A DNA stretch of 16,533 bases, from NCBI GenBank assembly GCA_002387845.1, contig DGLB01000035.1, positions 10,888-27,420 on the forward strand, written 5' to 3'. The position numbers and the translations under genes are program-made. Under the pieces are notes generated by a model that had not been told where the DNA came from, searched no databases, and worked only from the letters and a program-made list of their open reading frames with translations. The stretch is from Stenotrophomonas maltophilia (GTDB lineage: Bacteria > Pseudomonadota > Gammaproteobacteria > Xanthomonadales > Xanthomonadaceae). Below are positions 6,025 through 14,279 of the stretch, piece by piece. Position 1 is the stretch's first letter. The number at the start of each line of letters is the position of its first letter.

Positions 6025-7470
6025 TCAGGCGGTGATGAGCGTGACGATGCTGGCCGCCGCGTCGCGGCCCTCGGCCACCGCCGTCACCACCAGGTCCGCC
6101 CCGCGTACCGCGTCGCCACCGGCGAACAGCTTCGGGTGCGCGGTCTGGTACGGCAGGCGACCCGCGCCGCCGGCCACGATGCGGCCATTGTTCCCGGCTT
6201 CCACGCCCTGCGCGGTCAACCACGCCGGCGCGCTCGGCGAGAAACCGAACGCGATGATCACCACATCCGCCTCCAGCAGCGACTCGCTGCCTTCGATGGC
6301 CACGGCGTTGCGACGGCCGTGCGCATCCGGCTCGCCGAGCTGGGTTTCCACCACGGTCACGCCGATCACCTCGTCATCCGCACCGGCCTCGATCGACAGT
6401 GGCTGGCGGTTGAACAGGAAGCGCACGCCTTCTTCGCGCGCATTGGCCACTTCGCGTGCAGAACCCGGCATGCTGGCCTCGTCACGGCGGTAGGCACAGG
6501 TCACCCGTGCCGCGCCCAGCCGCACCGCACTGCGTACGCAGTCCATGCCGGTGTCGCCACCGCCCAGCACCACCACCCGCTTGCCTTCCAGGTCCGGCAG
6601 CGCCATCTGGTCTTCCCAGCCGGCGATCGGTCGGCCCTTCGGGTCGTCGCCACTGACGATGCGGCTGTTCTGCACCAGGAACGGCAGCGCTGGCAGCACG
6701 CCCTTCAGATCCTGGCCCGGCAGGCCCCCGTCGGTGTAGCGGTACGCGCCGGTGCCGACGAACACCGCGTCGTAGTCGGCCAGCAGGGTCTCCATCTCGA
6801 TATCGCGGCCGATCTCCACGCCCAGCCGGAACTGCACGCCCATGCCCTCGAGCACGTGGCGACGGCGGCTGATTACCGCCTTGTCCAGCTTGAAGCTGGG
6901 AATGCCGAACTGCAGCAGGCCGCCAATCTGTTCATAACGGTCATACACCACCGCCTGCACGCCGGCGCGCGCCAGCCGGTCGGCACAGGCCAGCCCGGCC
7001 GGGCCGGCCCCGATCACCGCAACCCGCTTGCCGGTGGACTCCACCGCGCCCAGGTCGGGCGTCCAACCAGTGGCCAGTGCCGTATCGACGATGTACTTCT
7101 CGACCGCGCCGATGGTGACCGCGCCAAACTCTTCCAGCGTGCAGCTGCCTTCGCACAGGCGGTCCTGCGGGCACACGCGGCCGCACACTTCCGGCAGCGG
7201 GTTGGTGGAATGGCACAGCGTGGCCGCCTCGTGGATGCGGTTCTCCTGCACCAGCTGCAGCCACTGTGGAATGGCGTTGTGCACCGGGCACTTCCAGCTG
7301 CAGTACGGGTTGCCGCAGTCCAGGCAGCGGCCGGCCTGGTACTGCGCGTCTTCCTTGCCGAACGCGCCGTACAGCTCGCCCCAGTCGCCGGAGGTGCGCA
7401 GCTCCACCGGAATGCGCTGCGGCATGGTCCGGGGCAGGTCGAGGAATTGGAAGGCTTGCTTGCGGCTCAT
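6025..7470 (-). CDS. gltD: Glutamate synthase (NADPH) small subunit GltD
   Basis: The beta subunit (481 residues) takes electrons from NADPH through FAD and passes them via Fe-S clusters to GltB for reductive glutamate synthesis. Eight N-terminal cysteines are in the expected pattern: C49, C52, C57 and C61 (CLDCGNPYCSWKC) and C96, C100, C106 and C110, ligands of two [4Fe-4S] clusters. The FAD-binding GAGPAG is at 154-159, and the second Rossmann motif GGGDTG is at 303-308 (NADPH domain). The ATG at 7470 begins MSRKQAFQFLDL; an upstream in-frame extension to 7515 would run through the SMAG repeat and is rejected. The ribosome site is weak. It lies 55 bp downstream of gltB in the same operon. 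Confidence 0.95.
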   Translation of the reverse strand: MSRKQAFQFLDLPRTMPQRIPVELRTSGDWGELYGAFGKEDAQYQAGRCLDCGNPYCSWKCPVHNAIPQWLQLVQENRIHEAATLCHSTNPLPEVCGRVCPQDRLCEGSCTLEEFGAVTIGAVEKYIVDTALATGWTPDLGAVESTGKRVAVIGAGPAGLACADRLARAGVQAVVYDRYEQIGGLLQFGIPSFKLDKAVISRRRHVLEGMGVQFRLGVEIGRDIEMETLLADYDAVFVGTGAYRYTDGGLPGQDLKGVLPALPFLVQNSRIVSGDDPKGRPIAGWEDQMALPDLEGKRVVVLGGGDTGMDCVRSAVRLGAARVTCAYRRDEASMPGSAREVANAREEGVRFLFNRQPLSIEAGADDEVIGVTVVETQLGEPDAHGRRNAVAIEGSESLLEADVVIIAFGFSPSAPAWLTAQGVEAGNNGRIVAGGAGRLPYQTAHPKLFAGGDAVRGADLVVTAVAEGRDAAASIVTLITA

Positions 7471-7487
7471 CGTGCGGTGTCCAGGAA

Positions 7488-7509
7488 GGCCGGGCAAGCC
7501 CGGCGCTAC
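7488..7509 (-). repeat. SMAG element inside the gltB-gltD operon
   Basis: Read on the minus strand this is GTAG, then GCCGGGC-TT-GCCCGGC, a 7-bp perfect stem. It starts 16 nt after the gltB stop and ends 17 nt before the gltD start, so it would form a hairpin within the operon mRNA. It belongs to the CCGGGC subtype, unlike the array after rdgC. Confidence 0.85.
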
Positions 7510-7525
7510 ATGCATGAAGGGTGGA

Positions 7526-10500
7526 TCAGGCGGCGCGGCGCAGCGATTCGGTCAGCGACTCGATGCTGGCTGCCTTGGGTTTGACCAGCCAGAACTTGCC
7601 GACGTAATCGCGGAACTCATCGAGGATCTGCTGCGCCCAGATGCTGCCGGTCAGCTCGCGGTGGCGGCTGATCAGCGTATGCAGGTGCTGGCGATGATTC
7701 TCGAAGCCCTCGGCGGAAATGCGGTGGATGTCGATCAGCTCGTGGTTGTAGCGGTCCACGAAATCACGGTCGATATCCAGCACATAGGCCAGGCCACCGG
7801 TGAAGCCGGCCCCGAAGTTCAGCCCGACTTTGCCCAGCACCAGCACGATGCCGTCGGTCATGTATTCGCAGCAGTGGTCACCCGCGCCTTCGATCACCGC
7901 CAGCGCGCCGGAGTTGCGCACGCCGAAGCGTTCGCCGGCCCGGCCCGCGGCGAACAGTTCGCCACCGGTGGCACCGTACAGGCAGGTGTTGCCGATGATC
8001 GCCGTGTTGCGTGCCTCGAAGCGCGCGCCACGCGGCGGACGTACCACCAGGCGACCGCCGGCCATGCCCTTGCCGACGTAGTCGTTGGCTTCGCCCTCTA
8101 CTTCCAGGTTCAGGCCGCCGACATTGAAGGCGCCGAAGCTCTGCCCGGCCGTGCCGCGGAAGCGCAGGGTCAGCGGTGTTTCGGCCATGCCCTGGTTGCC
8201 GTGCGCGCGCGCGATGGCACCGGACAGGCGCGTGCCGATCGAGCGGTCGGTGTTGTGGATCAGGAAGCGGTGCTCGCCGCCCAGCTTGCCGGCAATCGCC
8301 GGAGCCAGCAGGCCGTCCATCTGCGTGGCCAGGCTGTCGGGCGATTCGTACAGACGCTGCGCGGCGCAGTGGCTGCCCGGGAACGACGCCGGCTTCAGCA
8401 GGCGGCCCAGATCGACCTTCACCCCGGGGCGCGGTGCGACCTCCAGCTGCTGCAGCAGGTCGGTGCGGCCGACGATCTCGTCCAGCGAACGCACGCCCAG
8501 GTACGACAGCCAACCGCGCACTTCCTCGGCCAGCAGGCGGAAGAAGTTCTCCACGCGCTCGGGCAGGCCGGTGAAGTACTGCGCGCGCAGGCGATCATCC
8601 TGCGTGGCCACGCCGGTGGCGCAGTTGTTGAGGTGGCAGATGCGCAGGTACTTGCAGCCCAGCACGATCATCGGCGCGGTGCCGAAGCCGAAGCTGTCCG
8701 CGCCCAGCAGTGCTGCCTTGATCACGTCCAGGCCGGTCTTCAGACCGCCGTCGGTCTGCAGCAGGGTGCGACCGCGCAGGTCGTTGGCCACCAGCGCCTG
8801 GTGCGACTCGGCGACACCCAGTTCCCACGGTACGCCGGCATAGCGGATCGAGCTGACCGGGCTGGCCCCGGTGCCGCCGTCATGGCCGGACACGGTGATC
8901 AGGTCGGCGCCAGCCTTGACCACACCGGCGGCAATCGTGCCCACGCCGGCATGGCTGACCAGCTTCACCGACACCAGCGCGCTCGGGTTGACCTGCTTGA
9001 GGTCGTAGATGAGCTGGGCCAGGTCTTCGATCGAATAGATGTCGTGGTGCGGCGGCGGCGAGATCAGGCCGATGCCCGGCTTGGCATAGCGCAACCGCGC
9101 GATCAGCTCATTGACCTTGTGCCCCGGCAGCTGGCCGCCTTCACCCGGCTTGGCCCCCTGCGCGACCTTGATCTGCAGCACTTCGGCGTTGACCAGGTAC
9201 TCGGCGGTGACACCGAAACGGCCCGAGGCCACCTGCTTGATCTTGCTGCGCTTGTCGGTGCCATAGCGGGCGGGATCTTCGCCGCCTTCGCCGGAGTTGC
9301 TGCGCCCGCCGAGGCGGTTCATCGCGATTGCCAGCGCTTCATGCGCTTCCGGCGACAGCGCGCCGAGGCTGATCGCGGCGGTGTCGAACCGACGGAACAG
9401 GTCTTCGGCCGGCGCCACCTCACTCAAGGGCGTCGGCGTGGGCGCGGCCTTCAGCTGCAGCAGGTCGCGCAGCGCCGACACCGGCCGGCCGTGCACGGCT
9501 TCGCAGTAGCGCTGCCAGTCGGCGGCATCACCGCTGCGCGCGGCGCGCTGCAGGGTCATGACCACGTCCGGGTTGTACATGTGGTATTCGCCGCCGTGCA
9601 CGTACTTGAGCAGGCCGCCCACGTCCGGCTGCAGCAGGTCGTTCCAGGCGCGCACGGTGAGTTCGCGGGCTTCGTCATCCAGGCGCGCAAAACCCACGCC
9701 GGCCACCCGCGAGGCGGTGTCCGGGAAGCACAGGTCGACCACTTCATCGTCCAGCCCGACGATCTCGAACAGCTGCGCGCCGCGGTAACTGGCGACGGTA
9801 CAGATACCCATCTTCGAGATGATCTTGGACAGGCCCTTGTAGATGCCCTTGCGGTAGCTGCGGCCGATCTGCGACTGCTCGCCGCCCTTCTTCAGCTGCA
9901 GGATGCCGCGCCGGCCCAGGTCGAACAGGGTCTGGTAGGCCAGGTACGGATACACCGCCGTGGCCCCGAAGCCGAGCAGGCAGGCCATGTGGTGCGGGTC
10001 GCGCGCGGTGCCGGTTTCCAGAATCAGATTGACGTCACAGCGCAGGCCCACGTTGGACAGATGGTGATGCACCGCACTGGTGGCCAGCAGCGCATGCACC
10101 ATCGGCCGGTCGGCAACCGGGTAGCGATCGCTGAGCAGCAGCATGACGATGCCTTCGCGGGCGGCTGCTTCCACTTCCGCACAGATGCGTTCGATACCGG
10201 CCTTCAACCCTTCTTCCAGGCTGTAGGACAGGTCGATCAGGCGGTTGCGGTCGGTGTACTGCGGCATCTTCAGCAGCTGGCGCAGCTTGCGCTGGCTGAG
10301 CACCGGCGAATTGAGGATGACGTGGTTCACCGTCTCCGCGCCGGCATGGAAGATGTTGGTCTCCTTGCCGAGCTGGGTGGTCAGCGACATCACGCAGTCT
10401 TCCCGCAGCGGGTCGATCGGCGGGTTGGTCACCTGCGCGAACGCCTGGCGGAAGTAGTCATACAGCGGACGGTTGTGCTGGCTGAGCACCGCCATCGGGG

Positions 10501-11980
10501 TGTCGTCACCCATCGAGCCGGTGGCTTCCTGCTCGGTTTCGGCCAGCGGGCGCAGCACCTGCTCCACTTCCTCGGTGCTGAGCTGGAACAGCTTGTGGTA
10601 GCTGCGCAGGGTGCGTTCGTCGAACGGCTCTTCCACCAGCGACGGGTCGATCAGCTCGGTCTGCAGGTAGGTCACGCCCTGCTGCAGCCACTGCTTGTAC
10701 GGCGCGCGGCCACGGTTGATGCGGTCAATCGCATCGGAGTCGAGCAGGTCACCGCGCTTGAGGTCGATGGCCATCATCTCGCCCGGCCCCAGCTTGCCCT
10801 TGCGCACCACGCGTTCGGCCGGCACTTCCCACACGCCGGCTTCGGAGGCGACCAGGAAATGGCGGTCGGAGGTCAGCATCCAGCGCGCCGGGCGCAGGCC
10901 GTTGCGGTCCAGCGTACAGGCCGCATAGCGGCCGTCGCAGGCGACAATGCCGGCCGGGCCGTCCCAGGGTTCGCTGTTGAGGCCGTAGAACTCGTAGAAC
11001 GCAGCCAGGTCGGCGTCCTTGAACTCCAGCGACTGCGTTGCCGGCGGCACCAGGATGCGCAGCGCCTGGATCAGCTCCATGCCGGCGCTGACCATCAGTT
11101 CCAGCATGTTGTCCAGGCTCTGCGAATCCGAGCCGTGCATGGAGATCACCGGGTCGAACTCGGCGATGTCGAAGCGCGGCGTCTTCCACACCTTGCTGCG
11201 CGCCTGCGCCCAGCGCCGGTTGCCTTCAATGGTGTTGATCTCGCCGTTGTGGGCGAGCATGCGGAACGGATGCGCCAGCGGCCAGCGCGGCAGCGTGTTG
11301 GTCGAGAAGCGCTGATGGAAGACGATGGCGCTGGAGGCCAGGTCGTTGCGCTGCAGGTCCGGGTAGAAGCGGCTCAGCTTGTCCGGCAGCACCATGCCCT
11401 TGTAACTGATGGCATTCGGGGTGAGCGTGGTGACGTAGAAGTCGGCGTGTTCGCGCAGCTGCTGTTCGCTGCGGCGGCGCGCCAGGAACAGTGCCAGGGT
11501 GAAGCCGGCTTCGTCCTGGCCGGGACCCGCATCAACGAACAACTGCTCGATATGCGGCAGGGTGTCGCGCGCCAGCTGGCCGCACACACTCGGGTCGGTA
11601 GGCACGACACGCCAGCCCAGCGGTTGGCAGCCAGCGTCGCGCAGGGTCTGTTCCAGCGTGGCGCGGCACTGCGCGGCAGCGGCTTCGTCGTGCGGCAGGA
11701 ACACCACGCCGGCGGCGTGATGCGCGCCAAGGGTGAGGCCGGCTTCGGCGGCGAGTGCTTTCAGGAACACGGTGGGGCGGCGCAGCAGCAGGCCGCAACC
11801 GTCACCGGTCAGGCCATCGGCGGCAACGCCACCGCGATGGGTCATGCGCGAGAGCGCCGCAATGGCGGTATCGACCAGCAAGCGGGACGGCTGGTCGTCG
11901 AGCTGCGCGACCATGCCAAAACCACAGGCGTCGCGTTCGTCTTGCGGGTCGTAAAGCCCTTGGCGGTTGCGGGGGGCCAT
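7526..11980 (-). CDS. gltB: Glutamate synthase (NADPH) large subunit GltB
   Basis: The alpha subunit (1484 residues, the usual length) hydrolyses glutamine and adds the ammonia to 2-oxoglutarate. An 18-residue propeptide precedes Cys19 in DACGFGM, the N-terminal nucleophile exposed after self-cleavage of the class II amidotransferase domain (about 19-430). The FMN/2-oxoglutarate barrel follows, with RSNSGEGGEDPARY near 850 and ISPPPHHDIYSIEDL near 970. The [3Fe-4S] cysteines are C1109, C1115 and C1120 (CKYLRICHLNNC). The C-terminal GXGXG beta-helix domain is visible from about 1240. The ATG at 11980 has TTTGAGG 5 nt upstream. It is the first gene of the gltBD operon, transcribed away from the I78 lipoprotein gene. 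A very long open frame on the opposite strand is a codon-bias shadow. Confidence 0.97.
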   Translation of the reverse strand: MAPRNRQGLYDPQDERDACGFGMVAQLDDQPSRLLVDTAIAALSRMTHRGGVAADGLTGDGCGLLLRRPTVFLKALAAEAGLTLGAHHAAGVVFLPHDEAAAAQCRATLEQTLRDAGCQPLGWRVVPTDPSVCGQLARDTLPHIEQLFVDAGPGQDEAGFTLALFLARRRSEQQLREHADFYVTTLTPNAISYKGMVLPDKLSRFYPDLQRNDLASSAIVFHQRFSTNTLPRWPLAHPFRMLAHNGEINTIEGNRRWAQARSKVWKTPRFDIAEFDPVISMHGSDSQSLDNMLELMVSAGMELIQALRILVPPATQSLEFKDADLAAFYEFYGLNSEPWDGPAGIVACDGRYAACTLDRNGLRPARWMLTSDRHFLVASEAGVWEVPAERVVRKGKLGPGEMMAIDLKRGDLLDSDAIDRINRGRAPYKQWLQQGVTYLQTELIDPSLVEEPFDERTLRSYHKLFQLSTEEVEQVLRPLAETEQEATGSMGDDTPMAVLSQHNRPLYDYFRQAFAQVTNPPIDPLREDCVMSLTTQLGKETNIFHAGAETVNHVILNSPVLSQRKLRQLLKMPQYTDRNRLIDLSYSLEEGLKAGIERICAEVEAAAREGIVMLLLSDRYPVADRPMVHALLATSAVHHHLSNVGLRCDVNLILETGTARDPHHMACLLGFGATAVYPYLAYQTLFDLGRRGILQLKKGGEQSQIGRSYRKGIYKGLSKIISKMGICTVASYRGAQLFEIVGLDDEVVDLCFPDTASRVAGVGFARLDDEARELTVRAWNDLLQPDVGGLLKYVHGGEYHMYNPDVVMTLQRAARSGDAADWQRYCEAVHGRPVSALRDLLQLKAAPTPTPLSEVAPAEDLFRRFDTAAISLGALSPEAHEALAIAMNRLGGRSNSGEGGEDPARYGTDKRSKIKQVASGRFGVTAEYLVNAEVLQIKVAQGAKPGEGGQLPGHKVNELIARLRYAKPGIGLISPPPHHDIYSIEDLAQLIYDLKQVNPSALVSVKLVSHAGVGTIAAGVVKAGADLITVSGHDGGTGASPVSSIRYAGVPWELGVAESHQALVANDLRGRTLLQTDGGLKTGLDVIKAALLGADSFGFGTAPMIVLGCKYLRICHLNNCATGVATQDDRLRAQYFTGLPERVENFFRLLAEEVRGWLSYLGVRSLDEIVGRTDLLQQLEVAPRPGVKVDLGRLLKPASFPGSHCAAQRLYESPDSLATQMDGLLAPAIAGKLGGEHRFLIHNTDRSIGTRLSGAIARAHGNQGMAETPLTLRFRGTAGQSFGAFNVGGLNLEVEGEANDYVGKGMAGGRLVVRPPRGARFEARNTAIIGNTCLYGATGGELFAAGRAGERFGVRNSGALAVIEGAGDHCCEYMTDGIVLVLGKVGLNFGAGFTGGLAYVLDIDRDFVDRYNHELIDIHRISAEGFENHRQHLHTLISRHRELTGSIWAQQILDEFRDYVGKFWLVKPKAASIESLTESLRRAA

Positions 11981-12061
11981 GTCTGCCTCAAAGTCGGGTG
12001 AGCGGCGACAGTCGTCCCCGCTCAGTCCGTTTGAGCGCAGCTGAAGGCACCGGATGTTTCG

Positions 12062-12090
12062 ACTAGATCACAGTTGCTGCGACGCCGCAA
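12062..12090 (-). promoter_or_regulatory. Candidate gltB promoter
   Basis: On the minus strand TTGCGG (12090-12085) and TCTAGT (12067-12062) are separated by 17 nt, giving a predicted start near 12055 and a leader of about 75 nt. Matches are 3 of 6 and 4 of 6, so the call is tentative. No clear sigma-54 (GG-N10-GC type) site was seen. Confidence 0.35.
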
Positions 12091-12109
12091 TACACGGTTG
12101 CACTCGAAA

Positions 12110-12144
12110 CCAGCGGCGCTGAAAACAGCTGCAGACGCCGCTGG
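12110..12144 (-). terminator. Large hairpin downstream of the I78 lipoprotein gene
   Basis: CCAGCGGCG (12110-12118) and CGCCGCTGG (12136-12144) are perfect 9-bp arms around a 17-nt loop that itself contains the palindrome CAGCTG. It begins 14 nt after the lipoprotein stop on the minus strand and is followed by TTTCG, so it plausibly ends that transcript ahead of the gltB promoter. Confidence 0.5.
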
Positions 12145-12158
12145 AAACCCGCCCCAAT

Positions 12159-12572
12159 TCAGCCGCAGCGTACGCCGGTGACGACATTCTTGTCGTCCAG
12201 TTCGACGTTCAGGCGCTCACCCAGAAACTCCATCGTGGTCACGTCGTTGGGATGCAGCACGCGCACCTGCTTGGCCGCCGAATCCTGCTGCGCCTGGCCT
12301 TCCATGCCGTCGCTCCAGGTCTGGCCGATCAGGCTCTGCACCTGGGTGGCGTCGCAGTTGCCAACCGGAGGTGCTTCGGTGGCCTTGCCCGCTTCTGCCG
12401 GTGCCGGCGCGGAGGCTTCTTCGGCCGCCTTCTGTGCGTGGGCGGTGGCCGCTTCCTGCTCGTCCATCGGCGGGGCCTTGCAGGCACCGAGCAGCAGCAG
12501 GGCGGGAACCAGGGCCGCTCCCATCAGCAGGGGACGGAACGAACGGGGGGCGCGGGAAGACAGAGACGACAT
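12159..12572 (-). CDS. Lipoprotein with I78-family protease inhibitor domain
   Basis: A 137-residue predicted lipoprotein. The signal is basic (RAPRSFRP), then hydrophobic, ending in the lipobox LLGAC with Cys31 as the lipidation site. An Ala/Pro/Glu-rich linker (about 35-70) leads to the inhibitor-like domain (71-137): GNCDATQVQSLIG, KQVRVLHPNDVTTMEF, GERLNVELDD and a terminal VRCG. Cys73 and Cys136 could form the disulfide expected for this fold. I78 members inhibit serine proteases, so a periplasmic role in limiting proteolysis is inferred. The ATG at 12572 has GGAG 7 nt upstream. It is divergent from topoisomerase IB. A related, shorter gene lies on the other side of that gene. Confidence 0.85.
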   Translation of the reverse strand: MSSLSSRAPRSFRPLLMGAALVPALLLLGACKAPPMDEQEAATAHAQKAAEEASAPAPAEAGKATEAPPVGNCDATQVQSLIGQTWSDGMEGQAQQDSAAKQVRVLHPNDVTTMEFLGERLNVELDDKNVVTGVRCG

Positions 12573-12608
12573 CGAGACTCCGGAAGGTGGAAGACCAGTA
12601 AGGCATGG

Positions 12609-12614
12609 AGCATA
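12609..12614 (-). promoter_or_regulatory. -10 box of the I78 lipoprotein gene
   Basis: TATGCT on the minus strand, predicting a start near 12602 and a leader of about 30 nt that includes the GGAG site. It is the same hexamer as at the DUF465 and YgjP-like genes. No clear -35 was found. Confidence 0.4.
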
Positions 12615-12710
12615 TCGCCAAGCGGGGTGTGAGGTGTTTGTCTTCTGTTATTGACGCGCCGCTGGCAACGCGGTCACCAGACTGACCTGCCCGGTTCCGA
12701 TGTCCTGTCC

Positions 12711-13763
12711 ATGCCTGTCCGCCGCACTGCCACTCCCGAAGCCCAGGCGGCCCGCGCCGCCGGCCTGCGATACGTCAGCGATGAGCAGCCGGGCATTGCC
12801 CGCCGCCGTGCCGGCAAGGGTTTCAGCTACCGCGACGCCGACGGCCACGTCGTGCGCGACGCCACCACCCTGGCGCGGATCCGCGCGCTGGCCATTCCGC
12901 CGGCCTATACCGAGGTCTGGATCTGCGCGCTGGACAACGGCCATCTGCAGGCCACCGGCCGCGACGCGCGGCGGCGCAAGCAGTACCGCTACCACGCCGA
13001 CTGGGCACGGGTACGCGGCGACGGCAAGTTCGACCGGGTGATCGCCTTCGGCAAGGCGCTGCCCGCGCTGCGGCGGCGCTTGCGCCGCGACCTGAAGCTG
13101 CCGGGTTTTCCACAGGACAAGGTGCTGGCAATCGTGATCTCGCTGCTGGCCGACACCCTGGTGCGGGTGGGCAACCCCGAGTACGCCCGCGACAACCGCT
13201 CCTATGGGCTGACCACCCTGCGCAACCATCACCTGGCGCTGGTCCGTGGCGGGCGTGCGCGCATGCACTTCCGTGGCAAATCCGGGCAGGTGCAGGACGT
13301 GGAGATCGACGACAAGCGGCTGGTCGAATTGATCCGGCGCTGCCAGCAGCTGCCCGGGCAGGCGCTGTTCCAGTACCGCGATGACGACGGCACCTTGCAG
13401 CCGGTGGATTCGGGGCAGGTCAACGCCTACCTGCGCGAGGCCATGGGCGAGGACTTCAGTGCCAAGGACTTCCGCACTTGGGGCGGCACCGTGGCCGCGC
13501 TGAAACAGTTCGCCGCCACCGCGTTACCGGAAAAGCCGAGCGAGCGCGCATTGGCGGCCCTGCAGAAAACGGTGGTGTGCGAAGTGGCCACCCTGCTGGG
13601 CAACACGCCCTCGGTCTGCCGCAAGGCCTACATCGACCCCAGTGTGTTCGACGGCTGGCGCGCCGGCAGCCTGGCCAGGCTGGCCGGCCTGCGCGGCGAA
13701 CGCCAATGGGAGGCGGCTACGCTGCGCTTCCTGCGCAGCGCCCGCAGGGTCGCAAAATCGTAG
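12711..13763 (+). CDS. Bacterial type IB DNA topoisomerase
   Basis: A 350-residue poxvirus-like topoisomerase IB, which relaxes supercoils through a 3'-phosphotyrosyl intermediate. Active-site candidates are R152 (VRVGNPEYA), K190 (GKSGQ), R255 (FRTWGGT) and the nucleophile Y307 (SVCRKAYIDP). N298 lies 9 residues before Y307, where viral and nuclear enzymes carry His; Asn there is, as I recall, usual for bacterial members. I took the ATG at 12711 (MPVRRTATPEAQAARAAGLRYVSD); a TTG 20 codons upstream is possible but less likely. No strong ribosome binding site is visible at either. The TAG stop is part of a SMAG repeat. The neighbours on both sides are minus-strand I78 lipoproteins. Confidence 0.93.
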   Translation: MPVRRTATPEAQAARAAGLRYVSDEQPGIARRRAGKGFSYRDADGHVVRDATTLARIRALAIPPAYTEVWICALDNGHLQATGRDARRRKQYRYHADWARVRGDGKFDRVIAFGKALPALRRRLRRDLKLPGFPQDKVLAIVISLLADTLVRVGNPEYARDNRSYGLTTLRNHHLALVRGGRARMHFRGKSGQVQDVEIDDKRLVELIRRCQQLPGQALFQYRDDDGTLQPVDSGQVNAYLREAMGEDFSAKDFRTWGGTVAALKQFAATALPEKPSERALAALQKTVVCEVATLLGNTPSVCRKAYIDPSVFDGWRAGSLARLAGLRGERQWEAATLRFLRSARRVAKS

Positions 13764-13789
13764 AGCCGGGCTTGCCCGGCTGCTCCTAC
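13760..13789. repeat. SMAG element supplying two stop codons
   Basis: GTAG (13760-13763), the stem AGCCGGGC-TT-GCCCGGCT, then GCTC and CTAC (13786-13789). The left GTAG contains the TAG stop of topoisomerase IB (13761-13763). The right CTAC, read on the minus strand, contains the TAG stop of the second I78 gene (13788-13786). The hairpin fills the 22-bp space between the convergent genes and could terminate both. Confidence 0.9.
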
Positions 13790-14127
13790 CCGCAATAAAC
13801 GGCCGTAATGTTGTTCGTCCGTCCCTTCTCGATGGTCAATCGCTCACCCCCACTTTCCGCCCCTGGCGACGGATTCGCCACCCCACTGGCGGTGGCCCCG
13901 GTCTCTGCGTGCCTTGACCCGATCACCTGCACCTGCAGGCTGTCGCTGTCGACCCGGGCGCGTTCCACGGTGGCGTCCGAGGCGGCCAGCCCCACCGCGC
14001 CGCGGACCATGTCCACATGGCACTGGCCGGAGACCACGCCGTCGATGGGTTGAACGCTGGCCACCTGAGACGTACTGCAGGCGGTCAGCGCTACCAGCGT
14101 GGCAGCAGAGAAGATCGTACGAAGCAT
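13786..14127 (-). CDS. Small I78-like inhibitor lipoprotein with enlarged loop
   Basis: A 113-residue predicted lipoprotein: MLRTIFSAATLVALTAC gives a short signal with lipobox LTAC and Cys17 as the lipidated residue. The rest resembles the I78 domain: GQCHVDMVRGAVGLAASDATVERARVD style helix, SLQVQVIG, then GERLTIEK and a terminal AVYCG, with Cys36 and Cys112 as a potential disulfide pair. Between the QVQV strand and ERL it has 26 residues, against 13 in the neighbour at 12159-12572; the insert is rich in Gly, Ala, Ser and Pro. The ATG at 14127 has AGGGAG 9 nt upstream; longer in-frame extensions run antisense to the dehydrogenase and are rejected. Family assignment is by pattern and is less certain than for its neighbour. 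Confidence 0.75.
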   Translation of the reverse strand: MLRTIFSAATLVALTACSTSQVASVQPIDGVVSGQCHVDMVRGAVGLAASDATVERARVDSDSLQVQVIGSRHAETGATASGVANPSPGAESGGERLTIEKGRTNNITAVYCG

Positions 14128-14234
14128 GGCGGCAGACTCCCTGTGTTGAGAACCAAAGCGTGCCGCGCCGGCCGTATGCGGCAGATGAACGCCTGCACGG
14201 CGCGCGCACATGTCATTCACCGTTGCGGTTCCCG

Positions 14235-14262
14235 TTGATCCGCACACTGGGACGCTCGTAAT
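14235..14262 (+). promoter_or_regulatory. Candidate promoter of the short-chain dehydrogenase
   Basis: TTGATC (14235-14240) and CGTAAT (14257-14262) with a 16-nt spacer, each 4 of 6 to the sigma-70 consensus. The predicted start is near 14269, within or next to the GGGAG ribosome binding site, giving a leader of only about 11 nt. Confidence 0.4.
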
Positions 14263-14279
14263 GCAACGGGAGCATATCC

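Noticed and set aside
7028..12001. A plus-strand open frame of about 1657 codons antisense to gltB
   Set aside because: Its translation is low-complexity (Ala, His, Gln, Val rich) with no recognisable domain, while the minus strand encodes an intact GltB. High-GC third positions open the antisense frame.
14164..14204. Inverted repeat CGCGCCG / CGGCGCG upstream of the dehydrogenase
   Set aside because: Seven-base GC-only arms around a 27-nt loop are expected by chance at this base composition.
14271..14276. TATGCT on the minus strand as a promoter for the second I78 gene
   Set aside because: It overlaps the dehydrogenase ribosome site and would give a leader of about 137 nt; the match alone is not enough.
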